From: Pseudomonas sp. Irchel s3b2
GTDB taxonomy: Bacteria; Pseudomonadota; Gammaproteobacteria; Pseudomonadales; Pseudomonadaceae
NCBI RefSeq assembly: GCF_900187445.1
Contig: NZ_FYEB01000001.1
Location: 434,001-498,000 of the forward strand
Direction: 5' to 3'
Length of the DNA: 64,000 nucleotides
The notes under the pieces were generated by a model that ran no database searches, was not told the origin of the DNA, and was given only the letters and a program-made list of their open reading frames with translations. Positions 8,741-16,119 of the stretch are shown piece after piece. Every line of letters starts with the position of its first letter. The first letter of the stretch is position 1. The position numbers and the translations under genes are program-made.

Positions 8741-10516
8741 ATGGCCTATGCGGAGCAAGCCGAAACAGAAGCACTGCACGAACCCAAAAGCTTCCTGACC
8801 AAATATATCTGGAGTCAGGACCACAAGGTCATAGCCATTCAATATTCCGTGACGGCTATATTCGTGGGTCTTATCGCTGTGGTGTTGTCCGGCTTGATGC
8901 GCATACAGCTAGGCTTCCCCGGCAGCTTGGAGTTCATGGACGCCAGTGCTTACTATCAGGCGATGACCATGCACGGCATGATCATGGTCATTTACTTGCT
9001 GACGGCTTTGTTTCTGGGTGGCTTCGGCAATTATCTGATCCCGCTGATGGTGGGGGCCCGCGACATGGTCTTCCCCTATGTCAACATGCTGAGTTACTGG
9101 TTCTACCTGCTGGCGGTAGTGGTGTTGCTCTCCAGTTTCTTTGTCCCTGGCGGCCCCACCGGTTCGGGCTGGACGCTCTATCCGCCACAGTCCATTTCTC
9201 AGGGAACACCGGGGGTCGAGTGGGGCATCGTCCTGATGCTCATCTCACTGGCGATTTTTATTGTCGCCGCCACCATGGGCGGGTTGAACTACGTCACCAC
9301 GGTGTTGCAGGCGCGCACGCACGGCATGACATTGTTTCGCATGCCGCTCTCCGTATGGGGAATTTTCATGGCCTCGATCATGGCCTTGCTGGCTTTCCCG
9401 GCATTGTTCGTCAGTGCGGTCATGATGCTGTTCGACAAGCTGTTGGGCACCAGCTTCTTTATGCCGGCGATGATCTCGCTGGGGCAGCAGATCGATCACC
9501 AGGGTGGCAGCCCAATCTTATTCCAGCACCTGTTCTGGTTCTTCGGCCACCCGGAGGTCTACATCGTTGCTCTCCCTGCGTTTGGTCTGGTCTCCGACTT
9601 GATCAGCACGCATGCGCGTAAAAATATCTTCGGCTACCGAATGATGGTGTGGGCCATTATTGCGATTGGCGTACTCAGCTTCGTGGTCTGGGCGCACCAT
9701 ATGTATGTCAGCGGAATGAACCCGTACTTTGGCTTTTTCTTCGCCGTCACCACCTTGATCATCGCAGTGCCGACCGCACTGAAAGTGTACAACTGGGTGC
9801 TGACCCTGTGGCGGGGCGACATTCATCTGACCGTGCCGATGCTGTTTGCCCTGGCCTTTATCGTCACCTTCCTGGTCGGCGGTCTGACCGGGTTGTTTCT
9901 CGGCAATGTGATCGTGGATATACCGCTCTCGGACACCTATTTCGTCGTGGCCCATTTTCATATGGTCATGGGGGTCGCACCGGTACTGGTGGTGTTCGGC
10001 GGCATTTATCATTGGTACCCGAAAGTCACCGGACGCATGTTGAACGACACCCTGGGCAAGCTGCATTTCTGGATTACCTTTCTGGGCACCTACGCCATTT
10101 TCTTCCCCATGCACTACCTGGGTTTTCAGGGTATGCCACGCCGCTATTACGCCTATGAAAACTACGCGTTCATCCCGCAATCGGCGCAAGAGTTGAATGC
10201 CTTCATTACGGTGGTCGCGTTGACTGTCGGCGTTTCCCAGCTGCTGTTCGTGTTCAACCTGGCCTGGAGTGCATTTAAGGGCAAGCCCGCAGGCAGCAAT
10301 CCCTGGGGTGCGGCAAGTCTGGAATGGCAAACGCCGAATACGCCGCCGATACACGGGAACTGGGGTGAGAAGTTGCCGGTCGTGCATCGCTGGGCCTATG
10401 ACTACAGTGTGCCGGGGATAGAACAGGATTTCGTTCCGCAAACGGTCTCCGCTGAGGAGTTGGAGCAAATGCGGGAACTCAGTGCCGGAATTAAAATAGC
10501 GGACGTTAAAACATGA
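8741..10516 (+). CDS. coxA: Cytochrome c oxidase subunit I
   Basis: A 591-residue catalytic subunit with about twelve membrane helices. Haem a ligands are in MTMHGMIM and HFHMVMG. CuB ligands are in GHPEVYI (His plus cross-linked Tyr) and WAHHMYVSGM. The D-channel region GARDMVFPYVN and the K-channel PTALKVYNW are intact, so a proton-pumping A-type oxidase is expected. AGGAGG precedes the ATG at 8741. The stop overlaps the next gene by four bases, indicating translational coupling. Confidence 0.95.
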   Translation: MAYAEQAETEALHEPKSFLTKYIWSQDHKVIAIQYSVTAIFVGLIAVVLSGLMRIQLGFPGSLEFMDASAYYQAMTMHGMIMVIYLLTALFLGGFGNYLIPLMVGARDMVFPYVNMLSYWFYLLAVVVLLSSFFVPGGPTGSGWTLYPPQSISQGTPGVEWGIVLMLISLAIFIVAATMGGLNYVTTVLQARTHGMTLFRMPLSVWGIFMASIMALLAFPALFVSAVMMLFDKLLGTSFFMPAMISLGQQIDHQGGSPILFQHLFWFFGHPEVYIVALPAFGLVSDLISTHARKNIFGYRMMVWAIIAIGVLSFVVWAHHMYVSGMNPYFGFFFAVTTLIIAVPTALKVYNWVLTLWRGDIHLTVPMLFALAFIVTFLVGGLTGLFLGNVIVDIPLSDTYFVVAHFHMVMGVAPVLVVFGGIYHWYPKVTGRMLNDTLGKLHFWITFLGTYAIFFPMHYLGFQGMPRRYYAYENYAFIPQSAQELNAFITVVALTVGVSQLLFVFNLAWSAFKGKPAGSNPWGAASLEWQTPNTPPIHGNWGEKLPVVHRWAYDYSVPGIEQDFVPQTVSAEELEQMRELSAGIKIADVKT

Positions 10517-11205
10517 ACAGACTGCTATTGAGAAACGCCGACGGCGCCGACCCCGGTGGTAGTTGGGATCATGATCCAGGAGGGATTCAGGCCGCCGAGG
10601 GTGCCGATAGAAGCCACATTGCAAAAGTAGGCCTGCGCTTGTTTCTGGTGGTGGTGAGCTCGTTATTCTTTCTCTTTCTGTTCGCCTTCATCGCCCGTTC
10701 ACAAATGGCTGACTGGCTACCCCTGACAGAGCCCTGGGCGCCGTTAGCCAATCTCTGGCAGTTATGGCTGAACTCGGCTTTTCTGGTGTTCAGTTGTATC
10801 GCCCTGCAGTGGTCGCGCATGGCTGCCCGACAGGCTCGACCGGGCGCAACGGTCATTGGTTTTGCATTGGGGGGCGTCTTTGCCATTGCCTTTCTGGCGG
10901 GGCAACTCTGGGTCTGGCAGCAGTTTGTCGCCTGGGGCTACTTTGTCGCCAGCAATCCGGCCAACAGTTTCTTCTACCTGTTGACCGGCCTGCATGGGCT
11001 CCACCTGCTGGGCGGGCTGATAGCCTGGGGGATAATCGTCGCTAAATTCCTGCATCGCGTGCCGTTGGCGCAACTTGGCGCCAGCGTAGAGCTCTGTGCC
11101 ATCTATTGGCATTACTTACTGGGTCTTTGGTTCGTGCTATTCGCTTTGCTTGCCAGCACGCCGGAAACCTATGAAGCCATCGCCAGATTCTGCGGCCTGA
11201 GGTGA
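10513..11205 (+). CDS. Cytochrome c oxidase subunit III-like protein (first paralogue)
   Basis: A 230-residue protein with five predicted membrane helices. The stretch FYLLTGLHGLHLLGGLIAWG and the following AIYWHYLLGLWFVLF are typical of the haem-copper oxidase subunit III fold (PF00510 type). It overlaps coxA by ATGA and sits directly before a second, more conventional subunit III gene. Both being in one operon suggests a paired or split subunit III in the complex. Confidence 0.85.
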   Translation: MNRLLLRNADGADPGGSWDHDPGGIQAAEGADRSHIAKVGLRLFLVVVSSLFFLFLFAFIARSQMADWLPLTEPWAPLANLWQLWLNSAFLVFSCIALQWSRMAARQARPGATVIGFALGGVFAIAFLAGQLWVWQQFVAWGYFVASNPANSFFYLLTGLHGLHLLGGLIAWGIIVAKFLHRVPLAQLGASVELCAIYWHYLLGLWFVLFALLASTPETYEAIARFCGLR

Positions 11206-11211
11206 AAAGCC

Positions 11212-11925
11212 ATGGCATCGCACCCACTTGCCCCAGGCGAATCCAGTTCATCCAATCCACCAGACTCACTGCCTGCACCGGGATGGCAGGGCATCGCCAG
11301 CGACTGGGCCTCGGATAGAGAGGTCTTCAAGCAGGTCCCTTGGGGCAAGGCGATGATGTGGATATTCCTGCTCAGCGATACTTTTATATTCACCTGTTTT
11401 TTAACCGGCTACATGTCGGTACGCATGACCATCACCACCGCCTGGCCGAACCCCAGTGAAGTGTTCGCATTGACGATTGCCGGTAAGGAAATCCCACTTA
11501 TTTTGATCGCCATCATGACCTTTGTGCTGATCAGTAGCAGCGGCACCATGGCCATGGCCGTTAATTTCGCCTATCGCCATGATCGCGCGAAAACTGCTGC
11601 CCTGATGCTGGCGACCGCTGCCTTGGGGGTGACCTTCGTCGGCATGCAGGCATTTGAATGGAGCAAGCTGATCGCAGAAGGGGTGCGTCCCTGGGGAAAC
11701 CCCATGGGAGCGGCTCAATTTGGTGCGAGCTTTTTCATGATTACCGGTTTCCACGGACTGCATGTGTCAATCGGCGCCCTCTACCTCAGCATTGTGGCGC
11801 TGAAAGTAATGCGGGGAGATTATGAGCGCTCCGGAAACTATCAGAACGTCGAGATAGCCGGGCTCTACTGGCACTTCGTGGATTTGGTGTGGGTGTTTAT
11901 TTTTGCTTTCTTCTATTTATGGTAG
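11212..11925 (+). CDS. Cytochrome c oxidase subunit III (second paralogue)
   Basis: A 237-residue membrane protein with the subunit III signature FFMITGFHGLHVSIGALYL and the terminal GLYWHFVDLVWVFIFAFFYLW. Five to six helices follow a hydrophilic N-terminus (KQVPWGKAMMWIFLLSDTFIF). It starts six bases after the previous gene. Subunit III stabilises subunit I and supports proton uptake through the D channel. The first paralogue shares the GLHGLH-type motif but is otherwise diverged. Confidence 0.9.
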   Translation: MASHPLAPGESSSSNPPDSLPAPGWQGIASDWASDREVFKQVPWGKAMMWIFLLSDTFIFTCFLTGYMSVRMTITTAWPNPSEVFALTIAGKEIPLILIAIMTFVLISSSGTMAMAVNFAYRHDRAKTAALMLATAALGVTFVGMQAFEWSKLIAEGVRPWGNPMGAAQFGASFFMITGFHGLHVSIGALYLSIVALKVMRGDYERSGNYQNVEIAGLYWHFVDLVWVFIFAFFYLW

Positions 11926-11938
11926 AGGAGTACGGGTG

Positions 11939-12256
11939 ATGGCACATGCTCAGGGTCAGCAACATCCAATCAGTTTGTACCTTAAGATTTGGGGGCTGTT
12001 ATTCGTCCTCAGCACGCTGTCGTACCTTGTCGACTATTTCCATTTCCATGGCTATCTTCGGTGGTCCCTGATTATCACTTTCATGTTGTTGAAGGCAGGT
12101 TTGATTGTCTCCATCTTCATGCACATGGCCTGGGAACGGTTGACCATGGTCTACGCCATATTGTTGCCACCTTTGTGTTTACTGGTTCTCGTCGGACTGA
12201 TGGCCACCGAGGCAGACTATGTTTTCCTCAGCCGGGTCATTTCCTTCGGCCAATAA
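11939..12256 (+). CDS. Cytochrome c oxidase subunit IV
   Basis: A 105-residue protein with three predicted helices (YLKIWGLLFVLSTLSYLV, IITFMLLKAGLIVSIFMH, VYAILLPPLCLLVLVGLM), as in the prokaryotic subunit IV family (PF03626 type). GAGGAG precedes the ATG at 11939. It is the last gene of the oxidase operon. No haem synthesis or assembly genes (ctaA, ctaB, cox11) accompany it, so the enzyme must depend on assembly factors encoded elsewhere. Confidence 0.85.
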   Translation: MAHAQGQQHPISLYLKIWGLLFVLSTLSYLVDYFHFHGYLRWSLIITFMLLKAGLIVSIFMHMAWERLTMVYAILLPPLCLLVLVGLMATEADYVFLSRVISFGQ

Positions 12257-12287
12257 GCAGCTTCCGAATGGCCATGAGTTTCCAGGG

Positions 12288-12848
12288 CTAACCCGATATC
12301 ACTCGCTTGAATTGATGCCATTTGTGCTGCCAGGCCACTGTCCAGTGGGGGGCTGCCGTTCCCGTGCCGGCGATCGTCAGTGTTGGATGATGTTCGATTA
12401 CCCGGTCCAATATCGGTTCCTGATTCGGTTCAACATCCACGAAGAAGATATGTTTTCCCTCTTCTACCATCTGTTTAAAATTGCGGAAGTGAGCATTCGG
12501 CACCTGGATACCAAAAAAGCCGCCTTCCCAGATGCAGAAGCCAAATATAACAATGGCCAGGAAGATAAAAGGCACCCAGCCTGCGGCGGATTCGGTCCAG
12601 CCCATCCAATAGGCGCCGCCAAGGACCAGCGCCGCAAGTGGCAAACCAACCACAGCACCAATCTCGCCAGAGTGAACAACATCCTGTTTCATTAACGAGT
12701 TAACCTCGTGGAGGTGATGTTCTTCAACATCAGCAACTTGTTCACTGAGCACATGAATTTGTTCGGTGTTGATGCCGTTGGCTTCCAGCTCATTTTCAAC
12801 GGCTTCGAGATCGTCGAGATTGTCACTGATGTAATAGTGCCGATTCAT
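12288..12848 (-). CDS. Conserved two-helix membrane protein, function unknown
   Basis: A 186-residue protein with a soluble N-terminal part (MNRHYYISDNLDDLEAVENE) resembling a small ferredoxin-fold domain. Two predicted membrane helices (LPLAALVLGGAYWMGW and WVPFIFLAIVIFGFCIW) follow, then a soluble tail (IFFVDVEPNQEPILDRVI). Similar proteins occur near stress and membrane genes in Pseudomonas without an assigned role. It converges on the oxidase operon from the opposite strand. The topology is clear and the function is not. Confidence 0.65.
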   Translation of the reverse strand: MNRHYYISDNLDDLEAVENELEANGINTEQIHVLSEQVADVEEHHLHEVNSLMKQDVVHSGEIGAVVGLPLAALVLGGAYWMGWTESAAGWVPFIFLAIVIFGFCIWEGGFFGIQVPNAHFRNFKQMVEEGKHIFFVDVEPNQEPILDRVIEHHPTLTIAGTGTAAPHWTVAWQHKWHQFKRVISG

Positions 12849-13055
12849 GCCACACCTCCCATCTCGTGTTGGCTGTAGACCTCCTCTGTCGTGCAGCCGT
12901 TAACTGAGATTTGCAGTCGGTATTCTGTGCCCGTGGGGAACGTTGCACACTTCATGCAATTCGTAGGAAGTATAGCATTCGCTAATATGCAGGGCGGGCA
13001 ACGTCAAGATCTGAGAGGCGGCAGGGCTTGGTGCAAGCCCCTAAATTCCAGACAC

Positions 13056-13087
13056 AAAAAAACCGGCCATCGAGGCCGGTTTTTTCT
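13056..13087 (-). terminator. Former terminator of the tRNA-Gly gene, stranded at the left prophage edge
   Basis: CCGGCC-ATCGA-GGCCGG flanked by an A run on one side and a T run on the other makes a strong bidirectional terminator. It lies 47 bases beyond the displaced 3' end of tRNA-Gly, on the side where the tRNA transcript would have ended. It is therefore probably the original tRNA terminator, now about 35.7 kb from the intact tRNA. Confidence 0.75.
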
Positions 13088-13133
13088 GTTCCTGCATCCC
13101 CCGTCAAAAACTGACGTGAGATAAAAATTCGAT

Positions 13134-13177
13134 TGGAGCGGGTGAAGGGAATCGAACCCTCGTTATCAGCTTGGGAA
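13134..13177 (-). repeat. attL: displaced 3' end of tRNA-Gly(CCC)
   Basis: These 44 bases are identical to the right-hand copy at 48815-48858 and equal the 3' part of tRNA-Gly from the anticodon stem to CCA. The sequence diverges immediately on both sides of the repeat. This is the host half left behind when the prophage integrated. It is not a functional tRNA, lacking the acceptor 5' strand and D arm. Confidence 0.95.
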
Positions 13178-13350
13178 TCTATTATTGGCGCAATGCCATC
13201 ATCTGCCGGGGAATATCATTAACCCCCCTTAGCCCAGTAGAATCGTGCCTTTCAGCGTGGTGCGGCATTCAGTGCTCGTTCAGCTTGGACCACAGTGGTT
13301 CCAGCGAACTGTCACCACGAACTGTCACCAACTACCAGGACGAGACACCT

Positions 13351-14550
13351 ATGCTCACGGATAAGCAGATACGGGCGCTGCAGCCTCGGGAAAAACCATT
13401 CGTCATTTCGGATGGGCGTAGTGCGAGGGGAGAGGGCGTGTTGCTACTCAAGATCCGCCCGAACGGGACGAAGGAGTTCTATTTTCAACGCTTCGTTGGC
13501 GGAAAGAAAAAACTCACAAAGCTGGGTACGTGGCCGGCGTTGAGCTTGACCGTGGCCAGGGATAGCTGCCGTGAAGAGAAGGAACTCATAATTTCGGCGG
13601 GCACATTCCAGCAGCTCCTGGACAACTACATCGCGAAGCTGCGTGCAGAGAATGCAGCGTCAGTCGAGGACGTGAAAAGCTCGTTTGAACGCTATGTGAC
13701 TCGGCCTTTTCCACAAATGGTCCAGCGTCCGGTCGCGATGATTGGACCGGTCGAGATCCGCACTGTGATTGCGAGGATGATCGACAACGGCATCACCACC
13801 TACTGCAATCGCGTGCGATCGCAACTGCACGCTGCGTTTCAGTTGGGCTTGGAGCAAGAGCACAACCCGCGCAACTATCTGCAGAACAAAGTTCAGTTCG
13901 GATTGCTGAGCAATCCGGTGGCCAGCATTCCCGTGCAGGCCGATTGGGAGCAACCAGGTAATCGAGCTTTGTCCGTTGCTGAACTCAAATCCCTGTGGAA
14001 TTTGCTACCCGAACAGCTTTCGCTTGTGACATCTGAGTTGATCAAGTTCCTGATCGCGTCAGGTGGCCAGCGCCCGCAGCAATTGCTGGGCACCACGCGA
14101 AAACAATACTTCGACGATCACCTGGTCATCCGTAACCTCAAGGGCGTCGACGGCGAGCGGATCTTGCACTCGGTGCCTTACAACAGACTGATGCGGCAAA
14201 GTCTGAAGATGCTGGATGAAGTCAGCGAAACGAGCGCCTATCGGTTTATGGGGAAGATGGAAGACAAGCCTCTGCACACACAATCGTTGTCCAGGGCGGT
14301 GACGAAGCTTTACAGCCGACATACAAAGCTGTTCGACGGGCCGTTCACCCTTCGGGATTTGCGGCGGACCTGTAAAACGTTAATGGGCGTTGCGGGCCTA
14401 GAGAAGGAGTTGCGGGATCGGATCCAGGGCCACGCATTTAACGATGTGTCGTCGAAACACTATGATCGGTACGACTATTTTAAAGAAAAACAGCGAGGGT
14501 TACAGCGCTGGTCATTGTGGCTTCAGAAAAATATTGTTCAAGTTGATTAG
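13351..14550 (+). CDS. int: Tyrosine site-specific integrase
   Basis: A 399-residue integrase with an N-terminal DUF4102-type arm-binding domain (MLTDKQIRALQPREKPFVIS, VLLLKIRPNGTKEFYF), a central SAM-like core-binding domain, and a C-terminal catalytic domain. Catalytic residues seen are Arg in ASGGQRPQQLL, the second Arg in FTLRDLRRTC, His in QGHAFNDVSSKH, and the Tyr nucleophile in HYDRYDY. The box II His is replaced by Arg (RDLR rather than HDLR), as in a subset of Pseudomonas integrases. ATG 13351 is chosen because the family begins at the DUF4102 strand; the open frame reaches further upstream. It should act on the 44-bp tRNA core. Confidence 0.92.
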   Translation: MLTDKQIRALQPREKPFVISDGRSARGEGVLLLKIRPNGTKEFYFQRFVGGKKKLTKLGTWPALSLTVARDSCREEKELIISAGTFQQLLDNYIAKLRAENAASVEDVKSSFERYVTRPFPQMVQRPVAMIGPVEIRTVIARMIDNGITTYCNRVRSQLHAAFQLGLEQEHNPRNYLQNKVQFGLLSNPVASIPVQADWEQPGNRALSVAELKSLWNLLPEQLSLVTSELIKFLIASGGQRPQQLLGTTRKQYFDDHLVIRNLKGVDGERILHSVPYNRLMRQSLKMLDEVSETSAYRFMGKMEDKPLHTQSLSRAVTKLYSRHTKLFDGPFTLRDLRRTCKTLMGVAGLEKELRDRIQGHAFNDVSSKHYDRYDYFKEKQRGLQRWSLWLQKNIVQVD

Positions 14551-14668
14551 TATCGGTTGTCTTCCATTCTTTCAACGATCGCTAAGGCGTTCAACTAGAG
14601 ACTAATTGGCGCCGGAGGCAATGCTGTAGCCTGTAATTCGGCCACCGAGTATGATGCGCTAAATGTAT

Positions 14669-14698
14669 CGCAACCATCAGGGTTGGTTGATGGTTGCG
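14669..14698. terminator. Hairpin between int and the RelA/SpoT-like gene
   Basis: A perfect 11-bp inverted repeat CGCAACCATCA / TGATGGTTGCG with an 8-base loop lies between two convergent genes. There is no immediate T run, although T-rich sequence follows about 20 bases on. It is a plausible shared transcript end. Confidence 0.4.
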
Positions 14699-14713
14699 AA
14701 GTTAGCATTGGAT

Positions 14714-15715
14714 CTATCCTAGTTTTTCCTTGTTTTTTTTCATAACTCGATCTAAGACTTCTGAGCCAAATTGCGTTCGCAGACATTGTCTCACCAGGCC
14801 TACATGAGTGAAATAAACCCCACGCTCAAGTCTCGCGTACGCCTCCGTTCCGGGGATACTTCGAGAAATCACGTCTACCTCTGCCACCTTCTCCTTGTCT
14901 TTATTGAGCGCATCGCTTAGATGTGACGTTAAAATGTCTTTAAGGTCTTGAGTTGTAACAATATTGAGTTCGTGTAAATCTTGGAGCAGTCCGGCGTATG
15001 ACTCGTCCACAGATTTGTTTTGCGCTGGGAGAATTTCTGATATTACTCTCGCTAAGTTGTCAACGTTGAGAGTTTCATTTTCTTCAACGGATTTTTGCGC
15101 GTGCTCAACATATTCTTCCCGCTCATTGAGAACGCGCTCAAACTCTAAGTCCACCGTTTCTAACAAGGCTGAAACCCTGTTTATCGCTCTGCGAACAGGA
15201 GGTGGTACTCCTGCCTCTTGCTTGTACTGCAATTTATGAGAGGCTGCTGCCCAGATATGTTGAGCAAGAGTTCTAACCTGAAGTTCAATAAAGAACTCAT
15301 CAAGTCCTGCTAGGCTTGGAAGTGAAAGCCATGTTTTGGGTATTTTAACTATGTAGTGTTGTGATTGATACCCAAATTCGGACTCGCTTAACCGATCGCT
15401 CGTGTCTTCTGATGATACGACCTCGAAAGTCTCGGAAATTAAGGTGCTTACTTGTATTAAGTCTCTTTTAAATAGCAGAATGCTGCGGATTCCGATCAGG
15501 TCTTGAAGTTCCAGTAAGTTTTCTAGATCTATGTCTTTCCTTTCTATTTTTTCAGATATTGAATCTAGATTTTTTATGCGGCTTTCAATTGGTACGCCTA
15601 GGGTGATGTTGTTAAAGTTGAATAGCTCTAGTAGTTGGACGATTACAACATCGCGCAAGCGTTCAGCTCGACCTATATTGTTTTGATATTGAATGCGTAA
15701 TCTCTCATTGTCCAT
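14714..15715 (-). CDS. RelA/SpoT-domain nucleotide (alarmone) synthetase, phage-borne
   Basis: A 333-residue protein with a synthetase domain in residues 40-170 and no HD hydrolase domain. Conserved motifs are SRIKNLDSISEKIERK (45-60), D72-x-x-G75-x-R77, FGYQSQHY (114-121) and IELQVRTLAQHIWAA (143-157) followed by SHKLQYK. The Mg-binding Asp and Glu and the stacking Tyr are all present, so pyrophosphate transfer to a purine nucleotide or RNA is plausible. The C-terminal half is helical and charged (for example NEREEYVEHAQKSVEENE) and could be regulatory. The gene is visibly richer in A+T than the phage structural genes and has its own promoter region. It may be a growth-arrest or antiphage effector like toxSAS/CapRel proteins; the activity is inferred. 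Confidence 0.8.
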   Translation of the reverse strand: MDNERLRIQYQNNIGRAERLRDVVIVQLLELFNFNNITLGVPIESRIKNLDSISEKIERKDIDLENLLELQDLIGIRSILLFKRDLIQVSTLISETFEVVSSEDTSDRLSESEFGYQSQHYIVKIPKTWLSLPSLAGLDEFFIELQVRTLAQHIWAAASHKLQYKQEAGVPPPVRRAINRVSALLETVDLEFERVLNEREEYVEHAQKSVEENETLNVDNLARVISEILPAQNKSVDESYAGLLQDLHELNIVTTQDLKDILTSHLSDALNKDKEKVAEVDVISRSIPGTEAYARLERGVYFTHVGLVRQCLRTQFGSEVLDRVMKKNKEKLG

Positions 15716-15804
15716 AATGTAGGGCTCTTATTTGCGTGTATGAGAATATGTTGGGTGGAAATAAAGTTGGTGAATAGTATACGTTCGAAAGTAGTGATGT
15801 CTAT

Positions 15805-15835
15805 GGCTGCACTAGCGGATTAGGCTAGTGCAGCC
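15805..15835. other. 12-bp perfect inverted repeat upstream of the RelA/SpoT-like gene
   Basis: GGCTGCACTAGC and GCTAGTGCAGCC pair around a 7-base loop. It lies seven bases past the stop of the AlpA-like gene and about 90 bases before the RelA/SpoT-like start. Without a T run it could be a terminator of the early operon or an operator for the downstream gene. Confidence 0.5.
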
Positions 15836-15841
15836 TGAAAA

Positions 15842-16045
15842 CTACGTATTAGATTTTACTTTCCATTCTGCTGGGTTTCCTTGCCAAGCAATAATCGCGG
15901 ATTCTCTCCATCCGACACGACCGGGCGAGATCAGCACTGGACGAGGGAATCGCCCATCCTTCATTGCGCGCCAGATGGTGGAGTGCGAAAGAGAAGTAAC
16001 CGCGATTACATCCTTTTCCCGCATAAATCGATCAAGCTTGCTCAC
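15842..16045 (-). CDS. AlpA-family DNA-binding regulator/excisionase
   Basis: A 67-residue MerR-like winged-helix protein. Its core REKDVIAVTSLSHSTIWRAM, then DGRFPRPVLIS and GWRESAIIAW, is the AlpA/phage CP4-57 regulator signature (PF05930). Such proteins activate integrase or act as excisionase. Start GTG 16045 is chosen because GGAG is nine bases upstream and the resulting MSKLDRFMREKD is typical; a longer frame to 16141 lacks such a site. It is the distal gene of the leftward early operon, after the primase-helicase. Confidence 0.8.
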   Translation of the reverse strand: MSKLDRFMREKDVIAVTSLSHSTIWRAMKDGRFPRPVLISPGRVGWRESAIIAWQGNPAEWKVKSNT

Positions 16046-16119
16046 TGGCTTTTTCTCCAATTGAATCTGATCGAGTGAAACATTGCGATGATTTGACCTT
16101 GCATTTAACTGCCTCCTGG

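Noticed and set aside
9518..10624. 368-codon leftward open frame opposite coxA
   Set aside because: It is antisense to strongly conserved oxidase motifs, of skewed His/Gln/Arg composition and without domain similarity.
13134..13177. Second tRNA-Gly
   Set aside because: Only the 3' 44 bases are present; acceptor 5' strand and D arm are missing, so it is an att remnant.
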